Part shown: in pieces, positions 47,967 through 55,833 of the stretch | Layout of the letters: the number at the start of each line of letters is the position of its first letter | How positions within the stretch are numbered: position 1 is the first letter of the stretch | The notes under the pieces: generated by a model | Told to the model about the DNA's origin: nothing | Databases searched by the model: none | What the model saw: only the letters and a program-made list of their open reading frames with translations | Origin: Roseobacter insulae | GTDB taxonomy: Bacteria; Pseudomonadota; Alphaproteobacteria; Rhodobacterales; Rhodobacteraceae | NCBI RefSeq assembly: GCF_019375555.1 | Contig: NZ_JAHXDN010000001.1 | Coordinates: 349,501-413,500, forward strand | Direction: 5' to 3' | DNA: 64,000 bases | Program-made: the position numbers and the translations under genes

Positions 47967-48857
47967 TTAAACGATTGTGTGACCGGCAGCCTTCAGCCGA
48001 TGTGCGATTTCTGCGATATGCGCGGGGCTGACTTCGCAGCAGCCGCCCACGATAGTGGCCCCAAGGCCTACCCACTCCAGAACATATCCGGCGTAAGCGC
48101 GGGGTCCCATGTCGCGCCGCGCTGTCAGCGCATCGACAGTGGGTTTCTCTTTCAGAAAATCCTCGGTGATCTGTTCGAACGCATTTGCGTAACCCCCAAA
48201 AGGTTTACTCAAGCCCGCGATGATCGGCAGCGCCTGCGTGACCGCCTCGGGGGCGGAACAGTTGATCAGTACCGCATCCGCGGTCGAGGCCACGTCCAAT
48301 GCGTCGGACAGCGGCTCACCCGACCGCAGATGCGTACCATCCGTGTCCGACACTGTCAGGGACAGCCAGACGGGCAGGTCGGTTGTACGCGCACCTGCCA
48401 TCGCATCCTGCGCATGGGCGACAGACGCGACCGTCTCCAGGATCAACAGGTCGCAGTCCGCGGCCAGCGCCTGCGCCACCTCCGCAAACAGCGGCACGGC
48501 AACATCCGGTGCGGGGTGCAGATCGGGCCGGTAGCTGGCGCCCAGCGGACCGATGCCGCCTGCAATACGTCCTGACCCATGCGCCTTCCGTGCCGCCTGC
48601 GCCTCCGCCACGGCCATGGCGTGCAGCGCGCCAAAGCGGGCTTCCATACCAGTTCCGTCCAGACGGTCGTGGTGGATCGCGTAGCTGTTGGTGGTGGCAA
48701 TCGTTGCACCGGCGGCAAAGAAGTCGGCATGCACGCCCTGCACCATGCCGGGGTGGTCCGCCATGACCTGTGTCGACCAGAGCGGTGTCGGCCGATCTCC
48801 TGCACGGTGGACCAGCTCCTGCCCCATGCCGCCATCCAGAAGTGTGATCCGCGTCAT
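47967..48857 (-). CDS. Betaine-homocysteine S-methyltransferase-like protein
   Basis: A 296-residue zinc-dependent methyltransferase. It shows LLDGGMGQELVHRAG, VLINCSAPEA (first zinc Cys) and VGGCCEVSPAHI (the paired zinc Cys). Family members transfer a methyl group from betaine, S-methylmethionine or similar donors to homocysteine. Between two dimethylglycine-dehydrogenase-like genes, betaine as donor is the best guess. The ATG at 48857 overlaps the upstream gene by ATGA. Confidence 0.88.
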   Translation of the reverse strand: MTRITLLDGGMGQELVHRAGDRPTPLWSTQVMADHPGMVQGVHADFFAAGATIATTNSYAIHHDRLDGTGMEARFGALHAMAVAEAQAARKAHGSGRIAGGIGPLGASYRPDLHPAPDVAVPLFAEVAQALAADCDLLILETVASVAHAQDAMAGARTTDLPVWLSLTVSDTDGTHLRSGEPLSDALDVASTADAVLINCSAPEAVTQALPIIAGLSKPFGGYANAFEQITEDFLKEKPTVDALTARRDMGPRAYAGYVLEWVGLGATIVGGCCEVSPAHIAEIAHRLKAAGHTIV

Positions 48858-51301
48858 GCACGGATCCTTTCGTTCTCCGGATCCCACAAGGGCTGGTCGG
48901 GTTGCACCGTCGCCTTACAGCGCTTGCCGTATATCTCAACCTCCACCTCGGTTCCCGGTTCGGTCAGGTCCTTGCGCAACATGGCCAGGGCGACAGATTT
49001 ATTGATCCGGTATCCCCAATCGCCGGAGGTGGTCTCTCCGACCACGTCGCCATTGTGAAACAGCGGCGACATGTATGGCGCGTCCTGCTCCGGTGCATCG
49101 ACGATCAGCGTGACAAACTGTTTCTTCACACCCTGCTGCTTCTCGTTCAGCAGCGCCGCCTTGCCGGGGAAGTCCTGTGGTTTTTCAAAGCGGATAAAGC
49201 GCTCCATGCCGCCTTCAAGCAGGGAATAGTCGGTGGAAAGATCCCCCTTCCACGCGCGATAGCCTTTCTCGATCCGCATCGAGTTCAGTGCATACATGCC
49301 GAAGGGGGTCGCCCCTGCGGCCAGCACCGCATCGTAGAGCGCGGGGATATCAGCATTGGCGGCGTGGATTTCCCAGCCTAATTCGCCCGCAAAGGAAACC
49401 CGCGCCAGCAGGCAGTCGAGATCCCTGATCCGGGCGCGCTGGATGGACAGCCAGCTGGCAGTCAGATCGGCCTGCGCGCCCATCGCCTCGAACAGATCGC
49501 GCGCCTTCGGCCCGGTGACGATCAATGTCGAATACTCGGTGGTGTGGTCGCTCAGGTCGAGCCCCTCGGGCAGGTTCCTCTTCAGCACCTCGAAATCGTG
49601 CCATTGCGCCGCGGCAGCGGTAATCAGGGTGAAATGCTCATCGTCGTGGCGCAGCACCGACATCTCGGTCAGAATACGGCCACGGCTGTCCGGGAAATAG
49701 GCCAGATTCATCCGCCCCTGCTTGGGCAGCGCGCCCGCGATCAGCCCGCGCAAATACTCCGCCGCACCCGCGCCGGTGAGGTTGAACCGCGAGAACCCCG
49801 GCAGATCCAGAACGCCCACATGATCGCGCACGGCTTCGACTTCGGCCTTCACGCGCGGGGCCCAGGGGCCGCCCCGATCCCAGGTGTGCGTCGCGTCCTC
49901 GGAAGTGTCATCGCCCGCCTTGGCGAACCAGTTGGCCCGCTCCCAGCCGTTGTATGCCCCCATTTGCCCACCCAGTTCGCGGATTCTGGCATCAACAGGC
50001 GACAGTTTCTTGTCGCGCCCGGCGGGCCATTCGTGATGTGGAAAATGAATCGCGTATTCGTGGCCATAGGTCTCCAGCGCCTTGGCAAGGCAGTAGTCGT
50101 GATCGGCGTAATCGGTGTAACGGCGTGGGTCTACCGCCCACATGTCGAGCTCGGTCTTGCCATGCATGATCCATTCGCTGAGCACCTTGCCAGCCCCGCC
50201 CCCCTGCGCGATGCCGAAGGTGAAGGAATGCCCCTCGAAGGCGTTCCTGACGCCCGGCATCGGGCCGATCATCGGCAAACCATCGGGCGCGTATGGAATC
50301 GGCCCGTTGATGTTGCGCCCCACGCCGGCGGTGCCCAAGAGCGGCAGCCGCGCCATCGCGTCCTCGATGTAGAATTCCAGCCGCTCCAGATCGTCGGGGT
50401 AAAGCTGGAAGGAGAAATCCTCCGGCATCGGGTCGTCGGGCGTGACCCAATGCGCCTTGCAGTTGCGCTCGTAGGGCCCGAGGTTCAGGCCGGTCTTTTC
50501 CTGCCGCAGGTAATAGCTGATGTCCACGTCGCGGATGATCGGCAGCTTGCGCCCGGTCTCGGCGCTCCAGGCCTCCAACTCAGGGATCGGCTCGGTCAGG
50601 AAATACTGGTGCGACATCACCACCATCGGCACAGTGCGCCCGCCGAAGGGTTTGAACATCTCGCCCAGGCGCTGCGCGTAGTAGCCCGCGCAGTTCACGA
50701 CCTTTTCACAGCGAATGTCACCCTTGCCGGTCTTCACGATCCACTCGTCGCCATCGCGGTCGATGCCCGTCACCGGACAGAAACGCTCGATCCGCCCTCC
50801 TGCCGCGCGCGCGCCCTTGGCCAGTGCCTGGGTCAGCTGTGCGGGGTCAATATCGCCATCGAGCGGATCCCACATACCGCCCTTGATCTCATGGGTTTCC
50901 ATGAAGGGATGATGCTGCAGCAGTTCCTCGGGCGTGCAGATGTTCATCTGCAACCCCTGCGCCCGGCCCATGCCCGCCACCCGCTCGAACTCCTGCATCC
51001 GCTCTTTCGAATGCGCCAGCCGGACCGAACCGGTGACATGGTAGTTCATCGGATAATCCACGTCCTCGCCCAACGTCCGGTACATCGACGCGGAATAGCG
51101 CTGCATGTTCATCACCGCCCAGGAGCCTGCGAAATTCGGCACATTGCCCGCTGCGTGCCAGGTCGATCCGGCGGTCAGTTCGTTCTTTTCCAGCAGCACA
51201 CAGTCTGTCCAGCCCGCCTTGGCGAGATGATAGAGAGTCGAGGTGCCGACAACGCCGCCCCCGATGATGACAACCCGCGCTGTGGTCGGAAAATCCGCCA
51301 T
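48854..51301 (-). CDS. FAD-dependent DAO-GcvT fusion (second copy, diverged)
   Basis: An 815-residue DAO-GcvT protein with VVIIGGGVVGTSTLYHL, TAGSTWHAAGN, then a central FAO domain and a GcvT half (LARVSFAGELGWEIH, TTSGDWGYRINKSVALAML). It differs markedly from the 45510-47954 protein around the active site (NVPNFAGSWAVMN versus LIAQLRATANMT), so the two likely take different methylamines, for example dimethylglycine and sarcosine. First gene of the coupled trio. GGGAGA precedes the ATG. Confidence 0.88.
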   Translation of the reverse strand: MADFPTTARVVIIGGGVVGTSTLYHLAKAGWTDCVLLEKNELTAGSTWHAAGNVPNFAGSWAVMNMQRYSASMYRTLGEDVDYPMNYHVTGSVRLAHSKERMQEFERVAGMGRAQGLQMNICTPEELLQHHPFMETHEIKGGMWDPLDGDIDPAQLTQALAKGARAAGGRIERFCPVTGIDRDGDEWIVKTGKGDIRCEKVVNCAGYYAQRLGEMFKPFGGRTVPMVVMSHQYFLTEPIPELEAWSAETGRKLPIIRDVDISYYLRQEKTGLNLGPYERNCKAHWVTPDDPMPEDFSFQLYPDDLERLEFYIEDAMARLPLLGTAGVGRNINGPIPYAPDGLPMIGPMPGVRNAFEGHSFTFGIAQGGGAGKVLSEWIMHGKTELDMWAVDPRRYTDYADHDYCLAKALETYGHEYAIHFPHHEWPAGRDKKLSPVDARIRELGGQMGAYNGWERANWFAKAGDDTSEDATHTWDRGGPWAPRVKAEVEAVRDHVGVLDLPGFSRFNLTGAGAAEYLRGLIAGALPKQGRMNLAYFPDSRGRILTEMSVLRHDDEHFTLITAAAAQWHDFEVLKRNLPEGLDLSDHTTEYSTLIVTGPKARDLFEAMGAQADLTASWLSIQRARIRDLDCLLARVSFAGELGWEIHAANADIPALYDAVLAAGATPFGMYALNSMRIEKGYRAWKGDLSTDYSLLEGGMERFIRFEKPQDFPGKAALLNEKQQGVKKQFVTLIVDAPEQDAPYMSPLFHNGDVVGETTSGDWGYRINKSVALAMLRKDLTEPGTEVEVEIYGKRCKATVQPDQPLWDPENERIRA

Positions 51302-51304
51302 GAT

Positions 51305-51679
51305 TTAAGTCTCCCTTTGCGGCTCGTCGGCCGCGATGCTGTAGTAATCACCTTTCGTGGCGGTGTGGATGTGGCCGCGCAGGCGCAGCCCCGTCGGCCC
51401 GTCGATCGAGCCGGTGGAAAAACAGATGAAATCGTCGTCCTCATGCTCCCAGAATAACGCCGAGCCGCAGGTCGGGCAGAACCCCCGCCGGGCCTTGTCG
51501 GAGGACTGGAACCAGCGCACTTCGCCCTCGATCTCCAGCGCGCCATCCGCGACATAAGACGACGCCCAGACATGCCCCGACTGCTTGCGGCACTGCGTGC
51601 AATGGCAGGCAGCGGGTGCGCCGGGCTCCCCTTTGGCCGTGTAGGTCACGGCCCCGCAGAGACAGCTTCCGGTGATCAT
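51305..51679 (-). CDS. GFA (CENP-V/glutathione-dependent formaldehyde-activating)-family protein
   Basis: A 124-residue zinc protein with GSCLCGAV (Cys6, Cys8), ACHCTQCRKQSG (Cys25, Cys27, Cys30) and GFCPTCGSALFW. This is the Gfa metal-site pattern. Homologues were linked to forming S-hydroxymethyl-glutathione from formaldehyde. Its place 3 bp upstream of formaldehyde-releasing demethylases fits such a role, though many GFA proteins have other or unknown functions. Confidence 0.9.
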   Translation of the reverse strand: MITGSCLCGAVTYTAKGEPGAPAACHCTQCRKQSGHVWASSYVADGALEIEGEVRWFQSSDKARRGFCPTCGSALFWEHEDDDFICFSTGSIDGPTGLRLRGHIHTATKGDYYSIAADEPQRET

Positions 51680-51680
51680 C

Positions 51681-52301
51681 TCAAGTCCTCCCCGGTGTGG
51701 CCGAGGTGCCCAAAAGCACCCCGTAAATCACGAAACAGGCCGCCAGCACGCGGCGCACCCAGATGTTGAAAACAGCCCCCAACGCAGCGCGCCCCAGCCC
51801 CGCACCGAGCAGCGTGAACCCGGTGTAGCTCAGCGCGGTGATGGTCAGCGCGGTGGGCACGATCACCGCCATCTGCTCCCAGATCGGCACGCCCGGCTGT
51901 ACGAACTGCGAAAAGGCGGCGAGGTATCCGGCGACGCTCTTGGGGTTGATCGTGGCGACGGCCAGCGCGTGCAGGTAGACCGATTTCGCCGGGCGGTCAC
52001 CCACGACAACGGGCCGTTTTGCGAGTATCCAGCCGCGCACACCGAGGTAGATCAGGAACCCCGCGCCAATGAGCTTGGCGATGAAGAACCCTGTCGGTGA
52101 GGCCGCGATCAGCGCGGTGATCCCCAGCGCCGACAGCAGCAGAAACAGGCTGGCCTGTGTCAGAATCGCCAGCACCCCCATCATCGCGCGCGGAAAGCTC
52201 AGATGCATGCCGTTGGCGATGCAGTTGACAGCATTCGGTCCCGGCGTGGTGACGAACACCACCCAGAACAGCGCGAAGATGGCCCAGGCTTCGAAACTCA
52301 T
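51681..52301 (-). CDS. LysE-family exporter
   Basis: A 206-residue inner-membrane exporter with FVTTPGPNAVNCIANGM near the N-terminus, ATINPKSVAGYLAAF at mid-protein, and about six hydrophobic segments. It is adjacent to the XRE-cupin regulator (13 bp) and the GFA gene (1 bp), so it is probably in the same operon; its substrate may be an amino-acid or methylamine product. That substrate is inferred. Confidence 0.88.
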   Translation of the reverse strand: MSFEAWAIFALFWVVFVTTPGPNAVNCIANGMHLSFPRAMMGVLAILTQASLFLLLSALGITALIAASPTGFFIAKLIGAGFLIYLGVRGWILAKRPVVVGDRPAKSVYLHALAVATINPKSVAGYLAAFSQFVQPGVPIWEQMAVIVPTALTITALSYTGFTLLGAGLGRAALGAVFNIWVRRVLAACFVIYGVLLGTSATPGRT

Positions 52302-52314
52302 ACCACGTGCTCCA

Positions 52315-52887
52315 TCAATACACGGGCGGCGCGATCACCCAGATCGCCACAGCGGGGTCATCGTAGGGATTTGCCCAGCGAAACGGTTCTCCGCGGATGC
52401 GAAAGCTGTCTCCGGGCTCGATGGTGTGGGTGATGCCGCTGATTTCCACGTCCAGTCGGCCCGAGATCAGGTAGCCCACTTCCTGCGTCGGCCGGGTCAC
52501 TGTGTCGGTGATGCGGCTGTGTGGCTGAAACGTGGAATGCACCATCTCGAAGTCGTCGGTAAGGTCCGGCGAAAGCAGTTCCTCGACCAGCCCCGCGACC
52601 GTGCTGCCGATCTTGCGTCGAGCGGTCTTGCGCACCACGTATCCGGCCTCCGCCGCCGGGGCCGCGGCATGGCGGAACAGGATCGAAACAGAGACATCCA
52701 GCGCCCCGGCAATGGCCCGCAGATCGGTGATGGATGGTTCGGACTTGTCCCGCTCCACCTGGCTTAACCATCCCACGGAGCGGCCCAGAGCTTCGGCCAG
52801 ATCCGACAACGTCATGCCCCGTGTCTTGCGCAAGGCACGCAGATCGGCGCCAAGCGTGTCAGGGTGTGAGGGTAAATCGTGGCGCAT
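52315..52887 (-). CDS. XRE-family regulator with cupin domain
   Basis: A 190-residue regulator. It has a helix-turn-helix at about 12-65 (LRALRKTRGMTLSDLAEALG, VGWLSQVERDKSEPSI) and a cupin at about 115-185 (TQEVGYLISGRLDVEI, EPGDSFRIRG). This class often controls amine and amino-acid catabolism. It heads the 52887-to-45510 gene run and is preceded by a TTCACG inverted repeat. Confidence 0.92.
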   Translation of the reverse strand: MRHDLPSHPDTLGADLRALRKTRGMTLSDLAEALGRSVGWLSQVERDKSEPSITDLRAIAGALDVSVSILFRHAAAPAAEAGYVVRKTARRKIGSTVAGLVEELLSPDLTDDFEMVHSTFQPHSRITDTVTRPTQEVGYLISGRLDVEISGITHTIEPGDSFRIRGEPFRWANPYDDPAVAIWVIAPPVY

Positions 52888-52915
52888 AGCTCGTCATGAA
52901 AAAATCGCTGATTTG

Positions 52916-52938
52916 TTCACGTTAACGATTCTCGTGAA
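52916..52938. promoter_or_regulatory. Inverted repeat upstream of the XRE-cupin regulator
   Basis: TTCACG (52916-52921) and CGTGAA (52933-52938), 11 bp apart, lie 29 bp upstream of the regulator start; a further TTTCACG half-site occurs at 52953-52959. A plausible autoregulatory operator. Confidence 0.4.
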
Positions 52939-53027
52939 AAAATCCAGAATAATTTCACGGCAAATGTTCTCATGGTGCCCGGGCAATTTGCCGCAATACC
53001 CTTGCGCGGGGTCACCAGCATGGCCGA

Positions 53028-53486
53028 TCAGGAAACGCGTGCGAAAACAGACTTCAGAATGCCGGACAGCGCCTGGGCGTCCTCTTGTCGAAAAGCGTCC
53101 GGCTTATCACTGTCGATGTCGAAGACGGCAATCAGGTCGCCAGCGGCATTGGTTACCGGCAGCACCAGTTCCGAACGGGTCGAGCTGGCGCAGGCGATGT
53201 GACCTTCGAAAGCCTCCACATCCACTATAATCTGGATTTCCCCGGTCCGGGCGGCCGCTCCGCAGACCCCTCTGGAAAACGGGATAACAAGGCACCCGTG
53301 ACCACCCTGGTACGGGCCGATCTTCAGAAGCTCCGGTTCGGTAACACGATAGAAACCGGTCCAGTCGAAGCGGTCATCGGAATGGTGAACTTCGCATGTG
53401 ACCGTGGCCATCAGGGCCACGCTATCCGTCTCCCCTTCGGTCAGTGCGGCAATGGATTTCGCAAGTGCGCCGTAATCTGCTGTCAT
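53028..53486 (-). CDS. GAF-domain free methionine-(R)-sulfoxide reductase
   Basis: A 152-residue GAF protein that reduces free methionine-(R)-sulfoxide. Cysteines at 65, 75 and 99 have the 10- and 24-residue spacing of the E. coli enzyme (Cys84, 94, 118), and the surrounding GCLVIPFSRGVCGAAAR and HIACASSTRSELVLP match. The start at 53486 gives the usual family length; the longer frame would leave a basic non-conserved tail. It follows the thiolase gene with a 4-bp gap. Confidence 0.93.
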   Translation of the reverse strand: MTADYGALAKSIAALTEGETDSVALMATVTCEVHHSDDRFDWTGFYRVTEPELLKIGPYQGGHGCLVIPFSRGVCGAAARTGEIQIIVDVEAFEGHIACASSTRSELVLPVTNAAGDLIAVFDIDSDKPDAFRQEDAQALSGILKSVFARVS

Positions 53487-53490
53487 CGCT

Positions 53491-54663
53491 TCAGTCTCTT
53501 TCAATCGCGATCGCCGTGCCCTCACCGCCACCGATGCAGATCGCCGCAATCCCGCGTTTCGCGCTGCGTTTTTCCATCGCGTTCAGTAAGGTGACCATGA
53601 TCCGCGCCCCGGACGCCCCGATGGGGTGCCCCAACGCGCAGGCACCGCCATTCACATTCACGATCTCATGGTCCAGGCCCATTTCGCGCATGAATGCCAA
53701 GGGCACCACGGCGAAGGCCTCGTTCACCTCCCAAAGGTCCACGCTCTCCTTGCTCCAGCCGATCCGCTCCAGCAGCTTTTGGGTAGCGGGGACGGGCGCG
53801 GTCGTGAAAAGACCCGGAGCCTGCGCATGGCTTGCGTGCCCGACAAGACGGGCGCGCACCGTTAGCCCCTGCACCGCTGCAGCCTCGGCCGACGCCAGAA
53901 TCAAAGCCGCCGCACCGTCCGAGATCGACGACGAATTCGCCGCGGTGACCGTGCCGCCCTCTCTGAACGCGGGCTTGAGCTGGGGGATTTTTTCCGGGCG
54001 CGCCGATCCGGGCTGTTCATCGGCGGAAACCGTCACAGTGCCCTTGCGCGATGTGACATCGACCGGCGAAATCTCTGCGCTGAAAGCCCCGGAGGACTGC
54101 GCCTCCAGCGCCCGCGACAGAGACCGCAGCGCGTATTCGTCCTGCACATCGCGCGTGAATTGATACATCTCGGCACAGTCTTCGGCGAAGGTGCCCATCA
54201 ACCGGCCCTTGTCATAGGCATCCTCCAGACCGTCCAGGAACATGTGATCGATGACCTGACCATGTCCCAGACGCGCACCGCTGCGCATTTTCGGCAACAT
54301 GTAAGGGGCGTTGGTCATGCTCTCCATGCCGCCTGCAACCATCACGTCAGACTGACCCAGCGCAATCTGATCGAAGGCGATCATCGCGGCTTTCATGCCG
54401 GACCCGCACATCTTGTTCAGGGTTGTTGCGGGAATGTCTTCGCCAAGGCCCGCCTTGAATCCGGCCTGCCGAGCGGGTGCCTGACCCTGCCCCGCCGGCA
54501 GAACGCATCCCATCAGGACTTCCTCAACCTGCGCAGGCCCCGATGCCGCGATGGCGGCTTTGATTGCGGCCCCTCCCAAATCTGACGCGTCAAGACTGGC
54601 GAAATCGCCCTGAAAACCACCCATGGGTGTTCTTGCTGCTCCTGTAATCACGACGTCGCGCAT
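53491..54663 (-). CDS. Acetyl-CoA acetyltransferase (thiolase)
   Basis: A 390-residue type II thiolase. The nucleophilic Cys sits in LNKMCGSGMKA, the catalytic His in NGGACALGHPIGASG, and the second Cys in AICIGGGEGTA. It condenses or cleaves acetyl-CoA/3-ketoacyl-CoA, for polyhydroxybutyrate or fatty-acid metabolism. The ATG at 54663 follows GGGAG; the frame to 54720 would enter the promoter of the divergent STAS gene. Confidence 0.94.
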   Translation of the reverse strand: MRDVVITGAARTPMGGFQGDFASLDASDLGGAAIKAAIAASGPAQVEEVLMGCVLPAGQGQAPARQAGFKAGLGEDIPATTLNKMCGSGMKAAMIAFDQIALGQSDVMVAGGMESMTNAPYMLPKMRSGARLGHGQVIDHMFLDGLEDAYDKGRLMGTFAEDCAEMYQFTRDVQDEYALRSLSRALEAQSSGAFSAEISPVDVTSRKGTVTVSADEQPGSARPEKIPQLKPAFREGGTVTAANSSSISDGAAALILASAEAAAVQGLTVRARLVGHASHAQAPGLFTTAPVPATQKLLERIGWSKESVDLWEVNEAFAVVPLAFMREMGLDHEIVNVNGGACALGHPIGASGARIMVTLLNAMEKRSAKRGIAAICIGGGEGTAIAIERD

Positions 54664-54744
54664 CCGTTGGGCTCCCGTTATTGCTAAATGGATTAGTAAG
54701 AATTGCCCGGTAAAGAGCAAGTGTCGGATTTATCAGGGTATATA

Positions 54745-55083
54745 ATGCAACTCTCGACCAAAACAGAAGAACAGTTGCGCATCGTTTCCGTCCAGGAGTC
54801 GCGCATCGACGCCGCCGTGGCGATTGAATTCAAGGATGCCATGCGCGCCGAGACGGACGGCGCCTCGGACACTGTCGTGCTGGACCTCAGCGAGGTGCAA
54901 TTCATCGATTCCAGCGGTCTGGGCGCCATCGTCGCGGCGATGAAGCATTTGGGCGCTGAACGGCGCATGGCGCTGGCCGGGCTGACTCCAACTGTTGAAC
55001 GTGTTTTCAAACTGACCCGGATGGATACGGTTTTCAGTGTCTTCAGCACGGTAGATGGCGCGCTCAGTGCATTGCGAAACTGA
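54745..55083 (+). CDS. STAS-domain anti-sigma factor antagonist
   Basis: A 112-residue STAS protein of the SpoIIAA/RsbV kind. VVLDLSEVQFIDSSGLGAIVAA contains the phosphorylatable serine (Ser56/57). It would bind the HATPase partner encoded 33 bp downstream when unphosphorylated. The start at 54745 has AGGG eight bases upstream. Target pathway is unknown. Confidence 0.92.
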   Translation: MQLSTKTEEQLRIVSVQESRIDAAVAIEFKDAMRAETDGASDTVVLDLSEVQFIDSSGLGAIVAAMKHLGAERRMALAGLTPTVERVFKLTRMDTVFSVFSTVDGALSALRN

Positions 55084-55116
55084 TTTTCCGACAGAAAAAG
55101 GACTGATCACATCGTC

Positions 55117-55560
55117 ATGGTAATGCTGTCGCCCTTCGAAGTATCTGTGAATAGTAGCGAACTGGCGGTGCGTGAGGCATTGCAGGATTTCCTGCAAGCA
55201 CTGGATCCCCTGAAACTGGATATAGAAGAATCGGGAACTGTTGAACTGGTGCTGGCGGAAGTGCTCAACAACATTGTGGAACACGCGTATCCGTCACCGG
55301 CGCCATCCGGCTCGATTGGCATCAGATGCGTGCATCACAATGACGGGCTTCACCTGACCATCACCGACCACGGCCAAGCGATGCCGGACGGCACCGCTCC
55401 CCTCGGTCGCCAGGCCGCGCTTAATGTCGATCTCATGGATCTGCCCGAAGGGGGTTTCGGCTGGTTTCTGATACAGGATCTGGCCCGGGACGTGACCTAC
55501 ACGCGGGTTGGTGAAGAAAATCAGCTCACGATGCGCCTCGCCGTCGCCATGCACGCCTAA
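55117..55560 (+). CDS. RsbW-like serine kinase / anti-sigma factor
   Basis: A 147-residue HATPase_c_2 protein: N-box EVLNNIVEHAYP, G1 TDHGQAMP and G2 GGFGWFLIQDL are all present. It presumably phosphorylates the STAS partner and binds a sigma factor or other client. No sigma factor, PP2C phosphatase or sensor is next to it, so the rest of the switch lies elsewhere. Confidence 0.9.
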   Translation: MVMLSPFEVSVNSSELAVREALQDFLQALDPLKLDIEESGTVELVLAEVLNNIVEHAYPSPAPSGSIGIRCVHHNDGLHLTITDHGQAMPDGTAPLGRQAALNVDLMDLPEGGFGWFLIQDLARDVTYTRVGEENQLTMRLAVAMHA

Positions 55561-55833
55561 ACCACTTTTTAAGACCTGAGGCACCAGGTCATAATTCTTC
55601 CGCAATCTTCCCCCAAAGCGCCCCCTTGCCATCATATTGCCGCCTTGATCAATCGGCATATTGATCCTTGTAGCTGCATATAGCTTCCCTCGGCGCTGCG
55701 CGTAATAGCCCCCACCCAGTGCGCGGCGTCGAGGACCATACCTCCCGGAAAATTGATCACCTTGACGTCTGCGGCGTGGACATCACCGTGCCCGCCGTTA
55801 CTTTGCACCCAACACGCAATAAAGGGGTCGACG

